Origin: Thermotogota bacterium ADurb.Bin062
GTDB lineage: Bacteria; Thermotogota; Thermotogae; MWEM01
Direction of reading: 5' to 3'
Length of the DNA stretch: 38,624 bases
Assembly: GCA_002071085.1 (NCBI GenBank)
Contig: MWEM01000024.1
Span: 1-38,624, forward strand
The notes below the pieces were generated by a model that worked only from the letters and a program-made list of their open reading frames with translations, did no database searches and was not told the DNA's origin. Made by a program: the position numbers and the translations under genes. Positions within the stretch are counted from its first letter, which is position 1, and each line of letters begins with the position of its first letter. Positions 24,040-30,333 of the stretch are shown piece after piece.

Positions 24040-24560
24040 CGTGGCGCCAACTTCCAGTCGGCAGGGTTTTAGGTTTGTCTTCTTGGGAACTCCCTGGGAA
24101 CGCCGGACTTTAGTCCGGCACGGTTTCTTGGGCGTCTTTTTGGAACCGCCGAACTTCAGTTCCGCTTGTTTACAGGGAACGCCTGGGAACGCACTGGGAA
24201 CGCCGGACTTTAGTCCGGCATGATTTCTTGGGCGCCTTTTTGGAAGCGCAGAATTTCAGTTCCGCTTGTTTACTGGGAACGCCAACTTTTTAGTCGGCAT
24301 GTCTTTCCGAAGAGCGTCTGAAAAACAAAAAATCCATGTCGAACTGAAGTTAAGCGTTCTCAAGCGCTCCAGTGGCGTTTCGCTGTGCTCTTTGTGCTCT
24401 CTGTGTACTCCGCGTACTCTGCGCGAAATTCCTTTTTGGTTTAAAAAAACTATGCCGAACTAAAGTTCGGCGTTCCCAGAAAAGCGAAACCACTCCGAAC
24501 TGAGTGCAGCGTTCCCAGAAAGGCAAAGCACATACGGTGCTATAGTTCCGCGCTCCGGTA
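24040..24560. repeat. Gene-free hairpin repeat array
   Basis: Palindromes of the GCC...GGC family in several sequence versions fill this gap, for example GCCGGACTTTAGTCCGGC at 24102-24119 and 24202-24219. CTCTGTG-type units lie at about 24385-24425, and GCCGAACTAAAGTTCGGC at about 24453-24470. No gene is supported. Confidence 0.8.
24094..24293 (+). repeat. Tandem duplication with 100-bp period
   Basis: Units 24094-24193 and 24194-24293 each carry a GCCGGACTTTAGTCCGGC palindrome, TTTCTTGGGCG, TTTTTGGAA and an imperfect CTTCAGTTCCGC hairpin in the same order, with a few substitutions between units. Confidence 0.8.
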
Positions 24561-24599
24561 CGTTCCGACTGCGCTCCCGTTCACGATTTCAAGGGAGAT

Positions 24600-24629
24600 T
24601 TGACAAAGGGGGCCGAAATGTGGTATAAC
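24600..24629 (+). promoter_or_regulatory. Promoter of aromatic-attenuator leader 2
   Basis: TTGACA (24600-24605), 18-nt spacer, TATAAC (24624-24629) with an upstream TG. The -10 region and following CGGGTAAG match the promoter of leader 1. The predicted start is near 24636, giving a leader of about 190 nt. Confidence 0.78.
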
Positions 24630-24654
24630 ACGGGTAAGAATTCGAAAGGACCGA

Positions 24655-24756
24655 ATGGGTATGATCGAGTTGTCAAGTAAGCCAATTTCCTCTTCAATAA
24701 GCGTATATTATTTTTGGTATAAAACGAGGCCCTCTGTAGGTTTCGTTTGTCTTTGA
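24655..24756 (+). CDS. Leader peptide 2, Tyr/Phe/Trp cluster (33 aa)
   Basis: ATG 24655 follows AAAGGA (24645-24650) by 4 nt. The in-frame ATG at 24661 has a 10-nt spacer and is an equally good start. The frame runs to TGA 24754-24756 and its second half reads VYYFWYKTRPSVGFVCL. Five consecutive aromatic codons TAT TAT TTT TGG TAT (24706-24720) precede the antiterminator arm at 24729 by 8 nt. The downstream part aligns with leader peptides 1 and 3. The run of all three aromatic residues is very unlikely by chance at this exact position and predicts control by aromatic aminoacyl-tRNA supply. Confidence 0.85.
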   Translation: MGMIELSSKPISSSISVYYFWYKTRPSVGFVCL

Positions 24757-24811
24757 GTATACACAGAACGAAATGAAAGAGGGCACCGAGAGAAGGTGCC
24801 CTCTTTTTTTT
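24729..24811 (+). promoter_or_regulatory. Attenuator 2: antiterminator versus terminator
   Basis: Antiterminator: GCCCTCT (24729-24735) pairs with AGAGGGC (24778-24784), and TTTCGT (24741-24746) pairs with ACGAAA (24768-24773), with an internal loop between. Terminator: GAGGGCACC (24779-24787) pairs with GGTGCCCTC (24795-24803), loop GAGAGAA, then eight T. The antiterminator and terminator share 24779-24784. Relative to copy 1, the pairs TTTTGT/ACAAAA became TTTCGT/ACGAAA and the last terminator pair T-A became C-G, so base pairing is preserved through changes. Confidence 0.84.
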
Positions 24812-24826
24812 CAAAGGAGGTCGGCT

Positions 24827-25810
24827 ATGAGAATCAGAGTCCATTTAATGTTTTGTCTGTTTCTTTTTATAGCGCTTTCCCTTTTTGGTATCGTCAGAAT
24901 TGGTATCACCGCGATCATCGACCATCCGGCTTTGGACGCCATTCGCCTGGGAATTATCGATGGGTTGATCCAAGACGGGTTGGTTCTCGCTCAAGATTTC
25001 GATTTCGAGTTTCAATCGGCGCAAGGCAATATGAGTACGGCCTTGGCGATCGCTAACCACTTCAACACCGACGCTTTCGACATCATCGTGGCTATCTCCA
25101 CCCCCAGTGCGCAGGCGTGCGCGAACGTGATAAAGAGCAAACCTGTGGTCTTCAGCGCCGCGACGGACCCTGTAGCTGCCGGCTTGATTACGGCTTTAGG
25201 GAAAAACCCCGGGAACGTGGTGGGGGTCAGCGATATGACACCGGTGAAAACTCAGATACAGCTGATGCAGTGGGTGATACCCGGATTGAAACGTATCGGC
25301 ATCATGACCAACCCAGGCGAAGCGAATTCTACGGTGTTGAAAGAGCACGCGCAAGCCGCTTGCTCGGAATTGGGCCTCGAATTGATCGAAGTCGTGGGGA
25401 CGAACACCTCCGAGATGATCGCCGCGCTCAGCGCGATCGTATCGACCATCGACGCGATTTATATTGGAACGGACAACACGGCCGCATCCTGCATAGAGTC
25501 TCTGCACCGGATCGCTATCGCCCAGAAAAAGCCCATCGTATGCGCCGATATATCGATGTCTCGATCCGGAGGGTTAATCGGATACGGGTTTGATTATTAC
25601 GCATTCGGAATAGACACGAGCCACATCGTATCGGACATCATTCGGGGCAAAGCGCCTTCCGAGATCGAATCTCGTCTCATAGGCCCGGATTCTTTGCAGC
25701 TGCTCATCAACTTGGACTACGCCGCGCATATCGGGTTGAAAATACCGGAAACGCTGCTTCAGAGGGCTTCTTTCATCATCGAAAATGGAGTAGAGCGAGA
25801 ACTCAAATAA
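24827..25810 (+). CDS. TrpX-type ABC transporter solute-binding protein, paralogue 2 (operon member)
   Basis: A 327-aa solute-binding protein of the TrpX-like family, with a signal peptide (LMFCLFLFIALSLFGIV), then IGITAIIDHPALDAIR, FEFQSAQGNM, ISTPSAQACAN, FSAATDPVAAGL, NVVGVSDMTPV, NPGEANS and GTDNTAASC. AAAGGAGG (24813-24820) lies 6 nt before ATG 24827. An ATG at 24773 would start inside the terminator and is rejected. A permease and an ATPase follow directly, giving a TrpXYP-type import operon. The leader peptide with Tyr, Phe and Trp codons suggests aromatic amino acids as substrate (inference). Confidence 0.92.
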   Translation: MRIRVHLMFCLFLFIALSLFGIVRIGITAIIDHPALDAIRLGIIDGLIQDGLVLAQDFDFEFQSAQGNMSTALAIANHFNTDAFDIIVAISTPSAQACANVIKSKPVVFSAATDPVAAGLITALGKNPGNVVGVSDMTPVKTQIQLMQWVIPGLKRIGIMTNPGEANSTVLKEHAQAACSELGLELIEVVGTNTSEMIAALSAIVSTIDAIYIGTDNTAASCIESLHRIAIAQKKPIVCADISMSRSGGLIGYGFDYYAFGIDTSHIVSDIIRGKAPSEIESRLIGPDSLQLLINLDYAAHIGLKIPETLLQRASFIIENGVERELK

Positions 25811-25826
25811 CCGATAGGGGTGTTTT

Positions 25827-26849
25827 ATGTTAGGGATCGTGGAACAAGGGTTAATCTTGGGATTGATGTCGATAGGGGTCTTTGTGTCTTTTCGTATCGT
25901 GAACATGGCGGATTTAACGGTGGACGGTACCTTCGCGCTCGGGGGCGCCTTGTGCGTCAGGCTGTTCTCCCTCGGACTGAACGCGCCGATTTCTCTCCTG
26001 TTGAGTCTCCTGGCCGGCGCCAGCGCCGGTGTTCTTACCGGTTATCTACACCGCAAACTCCGCATCAATGTCTTGCTCGCCGGCATCTTGGTGATGACGA
26101 TGCTCTATTCCATCAATCTTCGGATAATGGACGGTCCAAACCTCCCGATCCCAAAATCGTCGGTTTCCTCTTCTTTGGGCACCTACGAGCAGGTGGCCGG
26201 AAAGGATCCCCTCGCCGATCTGTTCGAGTCTTCCGCCCCCGTCGCCAAACCCCAAAAAGAGACGACCAGGCAGAGAACCTACCAGAACATCTTCCGCGGG
26301 ATGGCAGACGGTCAAGACCTCTTCCTTCTGTCGGTGATCATTCTGATCGGCGTCACCTTGACCGGGCTTTTTCTCCGAACGGAGCTGGGCACAGCGCTAC
26401 GCGGATTCGGAACGAATCCGTCCGGTTTGGAATCCTTCGGGTTGCCCAAGACCTTGATGACCTTGTTGGGATTGGGGTTAGCGAATGGCTTCGTGAGTCT
26501 CGCCGGCGGAATATTCGCCCTATACAGCGGATTCGCCGATGTCACGATGGGACAGGGAATGATCGTCACCGGTCTGGCGGTCGTGATGGTGGGCGAGATC
26601 TTACTCGTCAAGAAAAAAATCGTCTACGGCCTCTTTGCGCCGATCTTGGGCGGGATCGTTTATCAAGGGATTCTGGCCGTCGTGATGCGGTATGGCTATC
26701 GAATAGGATTCAGAGCGAGTGATATGAAGCTGCTCACCGCGATCTTCATCGTGGCGGTCATTGGCTTCGGATTGGTTTCGACGAATAAACGTATGAAAGG
26801 CAAGTTTCGTCTATCTACCATCTTTGGCGGGGGTGTGAGCCGTGATTGA
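25827..26849 (+). CDS. TrpY-type ABC transporter permease
   Basis: A 340-aa integral membrane permease with about eight hydrophobic helices, opening with GLILGLMSIGVFVSFRIV and NMADLTVDGTFALGGALC, motifs of the TrpY/BPD_transp_2 permeases paired with TrpX. Residues about 110-160 form a long charged loop (including TYEQVAGKDPLADLFE and KPQKETTRQRTYQN) that is larger than I would expect and sits between helices. The start at 25827 is 16 nt after the solute-binding protein gene, with AGGGGTG upstream. It overlaps the ATPase gene by 8 bp. Confidence 0.9.
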   Translation: MLGIVEQGLILGLMSIGVFVSFRIVNMADLTVDGTFALGGALCVRLFSLGLNAPISLLLSLLAGASAGVLTGYLHRKLRINVLLAGILVMTMLYSINLRIMDGPNLPIPKSSVSSSLGTYEQVAGKDPLADLFESSAPVAKPQKETTRQRTYQNIFRGMADGQDLFLLSVIILIGVTLTGLFLRTELGTALRGFGTNPSGLESFGLPKTLMTLLGLGLANGFVSLAGGIFALYSGFADVTMGQGMIVTGLAVVMVGEILLVKKKIVYGLFAPILGGIVYQGILAVVMRYGYRIGFRASDMKLLTAIFIVAVIGFGLVSTNKRMKGKFRLSTIFGGGVSRD

Positions 26850-27609
26850 ACTGTCTCATGTCAGTGTGGTTTATAGAAAAGGAGAAGAGAACGAAAAATG
26901 CGCGTTGAAAAACGCGACTTTGCGGGTTGCGGAAGGGGACTTCGTAATCATCGTCGGACCGAATGGGGCGGGAAAGTCGACGCTGATGAAGGTGCTCTTG
27001 TGCGAACTGGCGCCAACGATAGGAACGTACACTCTGAACGGGAGGGCGATGCGCGGGTTTTCGGTCACGCAAGTCGCGCGTTGGGTCGGGCGCGTCTTTC
27101 AAGACCCCAACTCCGGTATCTTTCCCGACCTTTCCATACTGGAGAACTTGTCAATCGCCTCTAAAAAAGGAATCCGAGGGCTGCGATTTCGAAGCTGCCC
27201 GCAAAAAGCGGTGACGTTGCTTTCGCGTCTCGGTTTGGGATTGGAAAACACCTTGAACGTACGGGCCGGAGACCTCTCCGGAGGGCAAAAACAAGCCTTG
27301 GCAATGGTGATGGCGATCATCTCGGATCCCAAAGTTTTACTGTTGGACGAGCATACCGCCTCTCTGGACCCAAAGAGCTCGGTGAAGGTGATGGAACTGA
27401 CCCGTCAAATCAACGAGCAGTTCGGAATCACCGTCGTGATGATCACCCACAATATGCCCTTCGCGGAGCAATACGGGAACCGAAAGTGGCGGATCGAGGA
27501 AGGCGAGGTTTTCGAGTACGAATACCGCCCACCCCTCCGTAGAACCCATTTGGAAACCCCGGTTGTCCTTCTGAGGGATCAGCCGCATTACGAGCCAAAA
27601 TTGGTTTAA
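26842..27609 (+). CDS. TrpP-type ABC transporter ATPase
   Basis: A 255-aa ABC ATPase with Walker A GPNGAGKST (39-47), Q-loop in GRVFQDPNSGIFPDLS, signature LSGGQKQALAM, Walker B VLLLDEHTASLD and H-loop MITHNMP. It starts with GTG at 26842 inside the permease gene, with GGGGGTG about 8 nt upstream. It completes the transporter with the preceding solute-binding protein and permease, and probably also serves the orphan solute-binding proteins 1 and 3. No further transporter gene follows before leader 3. Confidence 0.92.
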   Translation: MIELSHVSVVYRKGEENEKCALKNATLRVAEGDFVIIVGPNGAGKSTLMKVLLCELAPTIGTYTLNGRAMRGFSVTQVARWVGRVFQDPNSGIFPDLSILENLSIASKKGIRGLRFRSCPQKAVTLLSRLGLGLENTLNVRAGDLSGGQKQALAMVMAIISDPKVLLLDEHTASLDPKSSVKVMELTRQINEQFGITVVMITHNMPFAEQYGNRKWRIEEGEVFEYEYRPPLRRTHLETPVVLLRDQPHYEPKLV

Positions 27610-27701
27610 TTGCGCGACGCTCAAACCGCCGAAGAACCCCAAAATCCGGTTAACGAACGTCTCAGAGGGGATGTGTGACCTTTGGACCGGAAAGCCGCCG
27701 A

Positions 27702-27726
27702 ATAGGGCCGCGCGATTTGGCCCTAT
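27702..27726 (+). promoter_or_regulatory. Inverted repeat upstream of leader 3
   Basis: ATAGGGCC (27702-27709) and GGCCCTAT (27719-27726) form a perfect 8-bp stem with a 9-nt loop. No T-run follows. No convincing promoter was found between 27610 and 27744, so leader 3 may be read from the upstream operon, with this hairpin as a processing or stabilising element. Confidence 0.45.
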
Positions 27727-27744
27727 GAAAGGAAGTATGGATAG

Positions 27745-27858
27745 ATGCGAGAAGATAGGATGACTGCAATGAGTAAAATCTTAGAAACTAAAAATCGAAT
27801 TTTTGTCTACGCTTATTATCGGGCAAAGCCCTCCTGTGGCTTTGCTTTTTTTCCGTGA
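27745..27858 (+). CDS. Leader peptide 3, tyrosine-rich (37 aa)
   Basis: ATG 27745 is preceded by AAAGGAAG (27728-27735) with a 9-nt spacer. ATGs at 27760 and 27769 are in the same frame and are alternatives. The frame ends at TGA 27856-27858, and its last part reads FVYAYYRAKPSCGFAFFP. Codons TTT GTC TAC GCT TAT TAT (27802-27819) end 8 nt before the antiterminator arm at 27828. Compared with leader 1 (FVFAF), Phe codons are replaced by Tyr at aligned positions, suggesting tyrosine as the sensed amino acid. Confidence 0.82.
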   Translation: MREDRMTAMSKILETKNRIFVYAYYRAKPSCGFAFFP

Positions 27859-27919
27859 TTTAGGACGAAAGCGAAAAACACAAGAGGGCATCGGAAACAA
27901 GATGCCCTCTTTTTATTTT
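27828..27919 (+). promoter_or_regulatory. Attenuator 3: antiterminator versus terminator
   Basis: Antiterminator: GCCCTC (27828-27833) with GAGGGC (27884-27889), TGTG (27835-27838) with CACA (27879-27882), then CTTTGC (27840-27845) against GCGAAA (27871-27876) with a bulge. Terminator: GAGGGCATC (27884-27892) with GATGCCCTC (27901-27909), loop of 8, then TTTTTATTTT. Again the 3' antiterminator arm is the 5' terminator arm. The C-G to T-A change in the terminator stem relative to copies 1 and 2 is compensated on the other side. Confidence 0.82.
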
Positions 27920-27934
27920 AAAGGAGGAATCAAA

Positions 27935-28915
27935 ATGAAGAGAAGGTTGTGGGTACTGTTGTTGTGTGTGGTTGTGAGTGTAATCGGGTTTTCTACTGTA
28001 AGGATCGGGATCACCGCTATCGTCGATCATCCGGCGTTGGATTCGGCGCGCGAGGGGATCATCGAGGCGTTGGCTCGAAAAGGTATGGTTCTTGGAACGG
28101 ATTTTATCGTCGAGTTCCAATCGGCGCAGGGTAATATGAACACCGCCGTGTCGATCGCCAATCATTTCCGCTCCGGGGACTTCGCCGTGGTCGTCGGCAT
28201 CTCGACCCCGTCGGCGCAAACCCTCGCCAATGCCATTAAAAACATCCCCGTCGTGTTTACCGCGGTCACAGACCCGGTCGACGCAGAACTGATCCCTTCC
28301 TTAGGCAAGAATCCGGGGAACGTGGTCGGCGTGAGCGATATGACCCCTGTGAAGACACAGTTTCAGCTGTTGAAGCTCCTCGTTCCCACGGCGAAAAAGG
28401 TGGGGATCGTCACCAATCCGGGAGAAGCCAATTCGGTGATCATAACCGAACACGCACGCCAAGCTTGCGAAGAGCTGGGGTTGAGACTCGTGGAGATCGT
28501 GGGCAGCAATTCTTCGGAGATGATCGGCGCATTGACGGCCACCGTTGGGGGATTGGACGCGCTCTACGTCGGGACGGACAACACGGCCGCATCCTGTATG
28601 GAATCCTTGCACCGGATAGCGGTGTCGAACAAAGTGCCTATGCTGTGCGGCGACTTCACTCTCGCGAGATCCGGCGGTGTGGTAGCCTACGGGTTCGATT
28701 ACTTCAACTTGGGACTCGACACAGGTCAGATCGTGTGGGAGCTCATCAACGGGAAGCCGGTGTCGGAGATAGCATCGCGGTTGATGAACGCGGAATCCTT
28801 GCTGTTGCTGGTCAATATGGATGTGGCGAAAGAACTCGGGCTCACCATACCGGACGCATTGATCGCACGGGCCGACTATCTCATCATCAACGGCGTGGAA
28901 CAGCAGAAACGATAA
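27935..28915 (+). CDS. TrpX-type ABC transporter solute-binding protein, paralogue 3 (orphan)
   Basis: A 326-aa solute-binding protein of the TrpX-like family, with a signal peptide (VLLLCVVVSVIGFSTV), then IGITAIVDHPALDSAREGII, VEFQSAQGNM, ISTPSAQTLAN, FTAVTDPVDAEL, NVVGVSDMTPV, NPGEANS, GTDNTAASC and a C-terminal ADYLIINGVEQ. AAAGGAGG (27920-27927) lies 7 nt before the ATG. It has no permease or ATPase of its own. Its closest relative in the window is paralogue 1. The Tyr-rich leader peptide suggests tyrosine as ligand (inference). Confidence 0.9.
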   Translation: MKRRLWVLLLCVVVSVIGFSTVRIGITAIVDHPALDSAREGIIEALARKGMVLGTDFIVEFQSAQGNMNTAVSIANHFRSGDFAVVVGISTPSAQTLANAIKNIPVVFTAVTDPVDAELIPSLGKNPGNVVGVSDMTPVKTQFQLLKLLVPTAKKVGIVTNPGEANSVIITEHARQACEELGLRLVEIVGSNSSEMIGALTATVGGLDALYVGTDNTAASCMESLHRIAVSNKVPMLCGDFTLARSGGVVAYGFDYFNLGLDTGQIVWELINGKPVSEIASRLMNAESLLLLVNMDVAKELGLTIPDALIARADYLIINGVEQQKR

Positions 28916-29034
28916 AGGGAGAATGACGGCTTCGCGCGACGATCTTTGAGACATCGAACAATTACATCAAAAGCGTCTGAAGCCTGATACCCCACGATTG
29001 GTTCGAGAAGCGTTTTCGAAATCTTCGGCTTGAC

Positions 29035-29082
29035 ACGGAGTGAGACGATCGCCCACTCCGTAACGTTGATGGAGTAGGGCGA
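29035..29082. promoter_or_regulatory. Two mutually exclusive hairpins between convergent genes
   Basis: ACGGAGTG (29035-29042) pairs perfectly with CACTCCGT (29054-29061). Alternatively TCGCCCACTCC (29049-29059) pairs with GGAGTAGGGCGA (29071-29082) with one bulged A. The pairings overlap and cannot coexist. No strong T-run follows on either strand. It may simply be a bidirectional 3'-end structure for the solute-binding protein and GGDEF-like genes. Confidence 0.5.
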
Positions 29083-29093
29083 CCGTTTGACGT

Positions 29094-29699
29094 TCACAAA
29101 CCGTACTTGCGAAGTAGATCGTCGATGGCTTCTCGGAGTAACGCCGATTCCGACTTTTGGGTTTTAGCCGAAAGCTTCGAAAGCCCTTCCAATTGGGAAG
29201 ACAAGTAATAACTCGATTTGAGGACCATCTTCTGCTCTCTCGAGCCGGGGGCGAAAACCATACGGTTTCTCCCCTGTTTCTTGGCGAGCATCAACCCCTC
29301 GGAGCAAAGGTTCAGCAGCTTGACGACGTTATCGGCGGTCCTACCGAACTCTCCGACGGAACCGCTGACTTGCACTTCGATCTCATGCCCATCATAGGGC
29401 ACCTTATGCGCGGCGATCTTCGCGCGCACCTCTTCCAGCTCCATAAACATCGCTTCGAGAGAACAGTTTGAAGAATACACGTAGAACTCGTCTCCGAATC
29501 GGCGGACGAAAAATCCTTCCGGCAAACAGGACTTCAGCAGCTGCTCGACATGAGCGAGCACCCGGTCCCCTCCGGCCCTCCCGTAACGAGTATTGATCGA
29601 TTCGAACTGATCGATGTCCACATCCCCAAGGGTCAACCCTCCCGACTGCGCCATAGCTATCAGCTCTTTAGAGAACTCATCGAACTCGTTCTTCGACAT
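29094..29699 (-). CDS. GGDEF-like domain fused to a C-terminal ribbon-helix-helix domain
   Basis: A 201-aa protein. Residues about 20-150 follow the diguanylate cyclase fold: DVDIDQFESINTRYGRAGGDRVL (metal and base contacts) and KKQGRNRMVFAPG at its end. The catalytic loop is degenerate: RRFGDEFYVY has Phe in place of the first Gly (GDEF at 69-72), and no RxxD inhibitory site precedes it. Residues about 157-200 (LKSSYYLSSQLEGLSKL, then ESALLREAIDDLLRKYG) read as a CopG-type ribbon-helix-helix DNA-binding domain. It is probably a regulator that binds a nucleotide rather than making c-di-GMP. Start ATG 29699 has GGGAGGG upstream. The longer frame to 29906 runs through repeats and is rejected. 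Confidence 0.8.
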   Translation of the reverse strand: MSKNEFDEFSKELIAMAQSGGLTLGDVDIDQFESINTRYGRAGGDRVLAHVEQLLKSCLPEGFFVRRFGDEFYVYSSNCSLEAMFMELEEVRAKIAAHKVPYDGHEIEVQVSGSVGEFGRTADNVVKLLNLCSEGLMLAKKQGRNRMVFAPGSREQKMVLKSSYYLSSQLEGLSKLSAKTQKSESALLREAIDDLLRKYGL

Positions 29700-29714
29700 C
29701 GCCCTCCCTCCCTT

Positions 29715-29762
29715 TATGTTGATATATGTATATATACTATCATATATATATACTCGTGTCAA
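29715..29762 (-). promoter_or_regulatory. Promoter with AT-rich palindromic candidate operator
   Basis: On the minus strand TTGACA (29757-29762), 17 nt, TAGTAT (29734-29739). The whole region between 29718 and 29753 is TATATA-rich and approximately palindromic (TGATATATGTATATATAC followed by TATCATATATATATAC on the plus strand). Ribbon-helix-helix proteins often bind such AT-rich repeats and repress themselves, so this could be the autoregulatory operator of the GGDEF-RHH protein. Confidence 0.6.
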
Positions 29763-29945
29763 CCCCTTAGAATTTTCCTGTAAGCACCTGGGAGCGTCTT
29801 GGGAGCGCCTTGCGAGCGCCGCACGCCTGGGAACACCGGAATTCAGTCCGGCACGTCTTAAGTTCACGCTTTTACGCCTTTCCGACAGCACCCTGGAACG
29901 TCGCACGCCTGGGAACGCCGGACTTCAGTCCGGCATGTCTTTGCG
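29763..29945. repeat. Short repeat array upstream of the tRNA operon
   Basis: Contains hairpins of the GCCGGACTTCAGTCCGGC family (one at about 29918-29935) and an imperfect one at about 29833-29850, joined by CTGGGAACG/GGGAGCG linkers. No gene is supported between 29700 and 30008. Confidence 0.7.
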
Positions 29946-29964
29946 ATTAAACACCGGTGGTGTC

Positions 29965-29993
29965 TTGACAAACGCGGGGAGATATAGTAAGAT
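29965..29993 (+). promoter_or_regulatory. Promoter of the tRNA operon
   Basis: TTGACA (29965-29970), 17-nt spacer, TAAGAT (29988-29993). The predicted start is near 30000, 9 nt before the first tRNA. Confidence 0.8.
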
Positions 29994-30008
29994 ATAGCGC
30001 AGATTTAT

Positions 30009-30084
30009 GCTCCCGTCGTCCAGCGGTCTAGGACATCGCCCTTTCAAGGCGGAAACCGGGGTTCAAACCCCCGCGGGAGCGCCA
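30009..30084 (+). tRNA. tRNA-Glu (anticodon TTC)
   Basis: Acceptor GCTCCCG (30009-30015) pairs with CGGGAGC (30074-30080). The anticodon loop CTTTCAA gives TTC, and the T-loop is GGTTCAAAC. Discriminator G and encoded CCA (30082-30084) are present. Confidence 0.95.
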
Positions 30085-30093
30085 ACTTCGTTT

Positions 30094-30168
30094 GGGCGCG
30101 TAGCTCAGCGGGAGAGCGCCTGCCTTACAAGCAGGAGGTCGCAGGTTCAAAACCTGCCGCTCCCACCA
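30094..30168 (+). tRNA. tRNA-Val (anticodon TAC)
   Basis: Acceptor GGGCGCG (30094-30100) pairs with CGCTCCC (30158-30164) except for one C-T mismatch at the fourth pair. The anticodon loop CTTACAA gives TAC, and the T-arm is GCAGGTTCAAAACCTGC. Discriminator A and encoded CCA (30166-30168). Confidence 0.93.
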
Positions 30169-30175
30169 AGTTATC

Positions 30176-30251
<76 letters not shown>

Positions 30252-30263
30252 GCCTAATAAGCC

Positions 30264-30333
30264 AACACGCCGATTTTGGCGTCGGTGTGTTAGAAAGCAG
30301 AAAACAAAAAGACCCCCCCTTGGGGTCTTTTTT
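30264..30333 (+). terminator. Terminator region of the tRNA operon
   Basis: First stem AACACGCCGA (30264-30273) with TCGGTGTGTT (30282-30291), including one G-U. Second stem GACCCC (30311-30316) with GGGGTC (30322-30327), preceded by AAAAA and followed by six T. The second is a standard intrinsic terminator. Confidence 0.85.

Noticed and set aside
24094..24293. CRISPR array
   Set aside because: Repeats are palindromic with varying spacing and similar rather than unique intervening sequence. No cas genes are present.
24773..24826. ATG at 24773 as start of the second solute-binding protein
   Set aside because: It lies in the terminator stem. AAAGGAGG and a normal signal peptide support 24827.
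27803..27934. TTG-initiated extension of the third solute-binding protein
   Set aside because: Same reason: it runs through the attenuator, and AAAGGAGG at 27920-27927 fixes the start at 27935.
29700..29906. N-terminal extension of the GGDEF-like protein
   Set aside because: The extra 69 codons run through the promoter and repeat hairpins. GGGAGGG stands just before ATG 29699.
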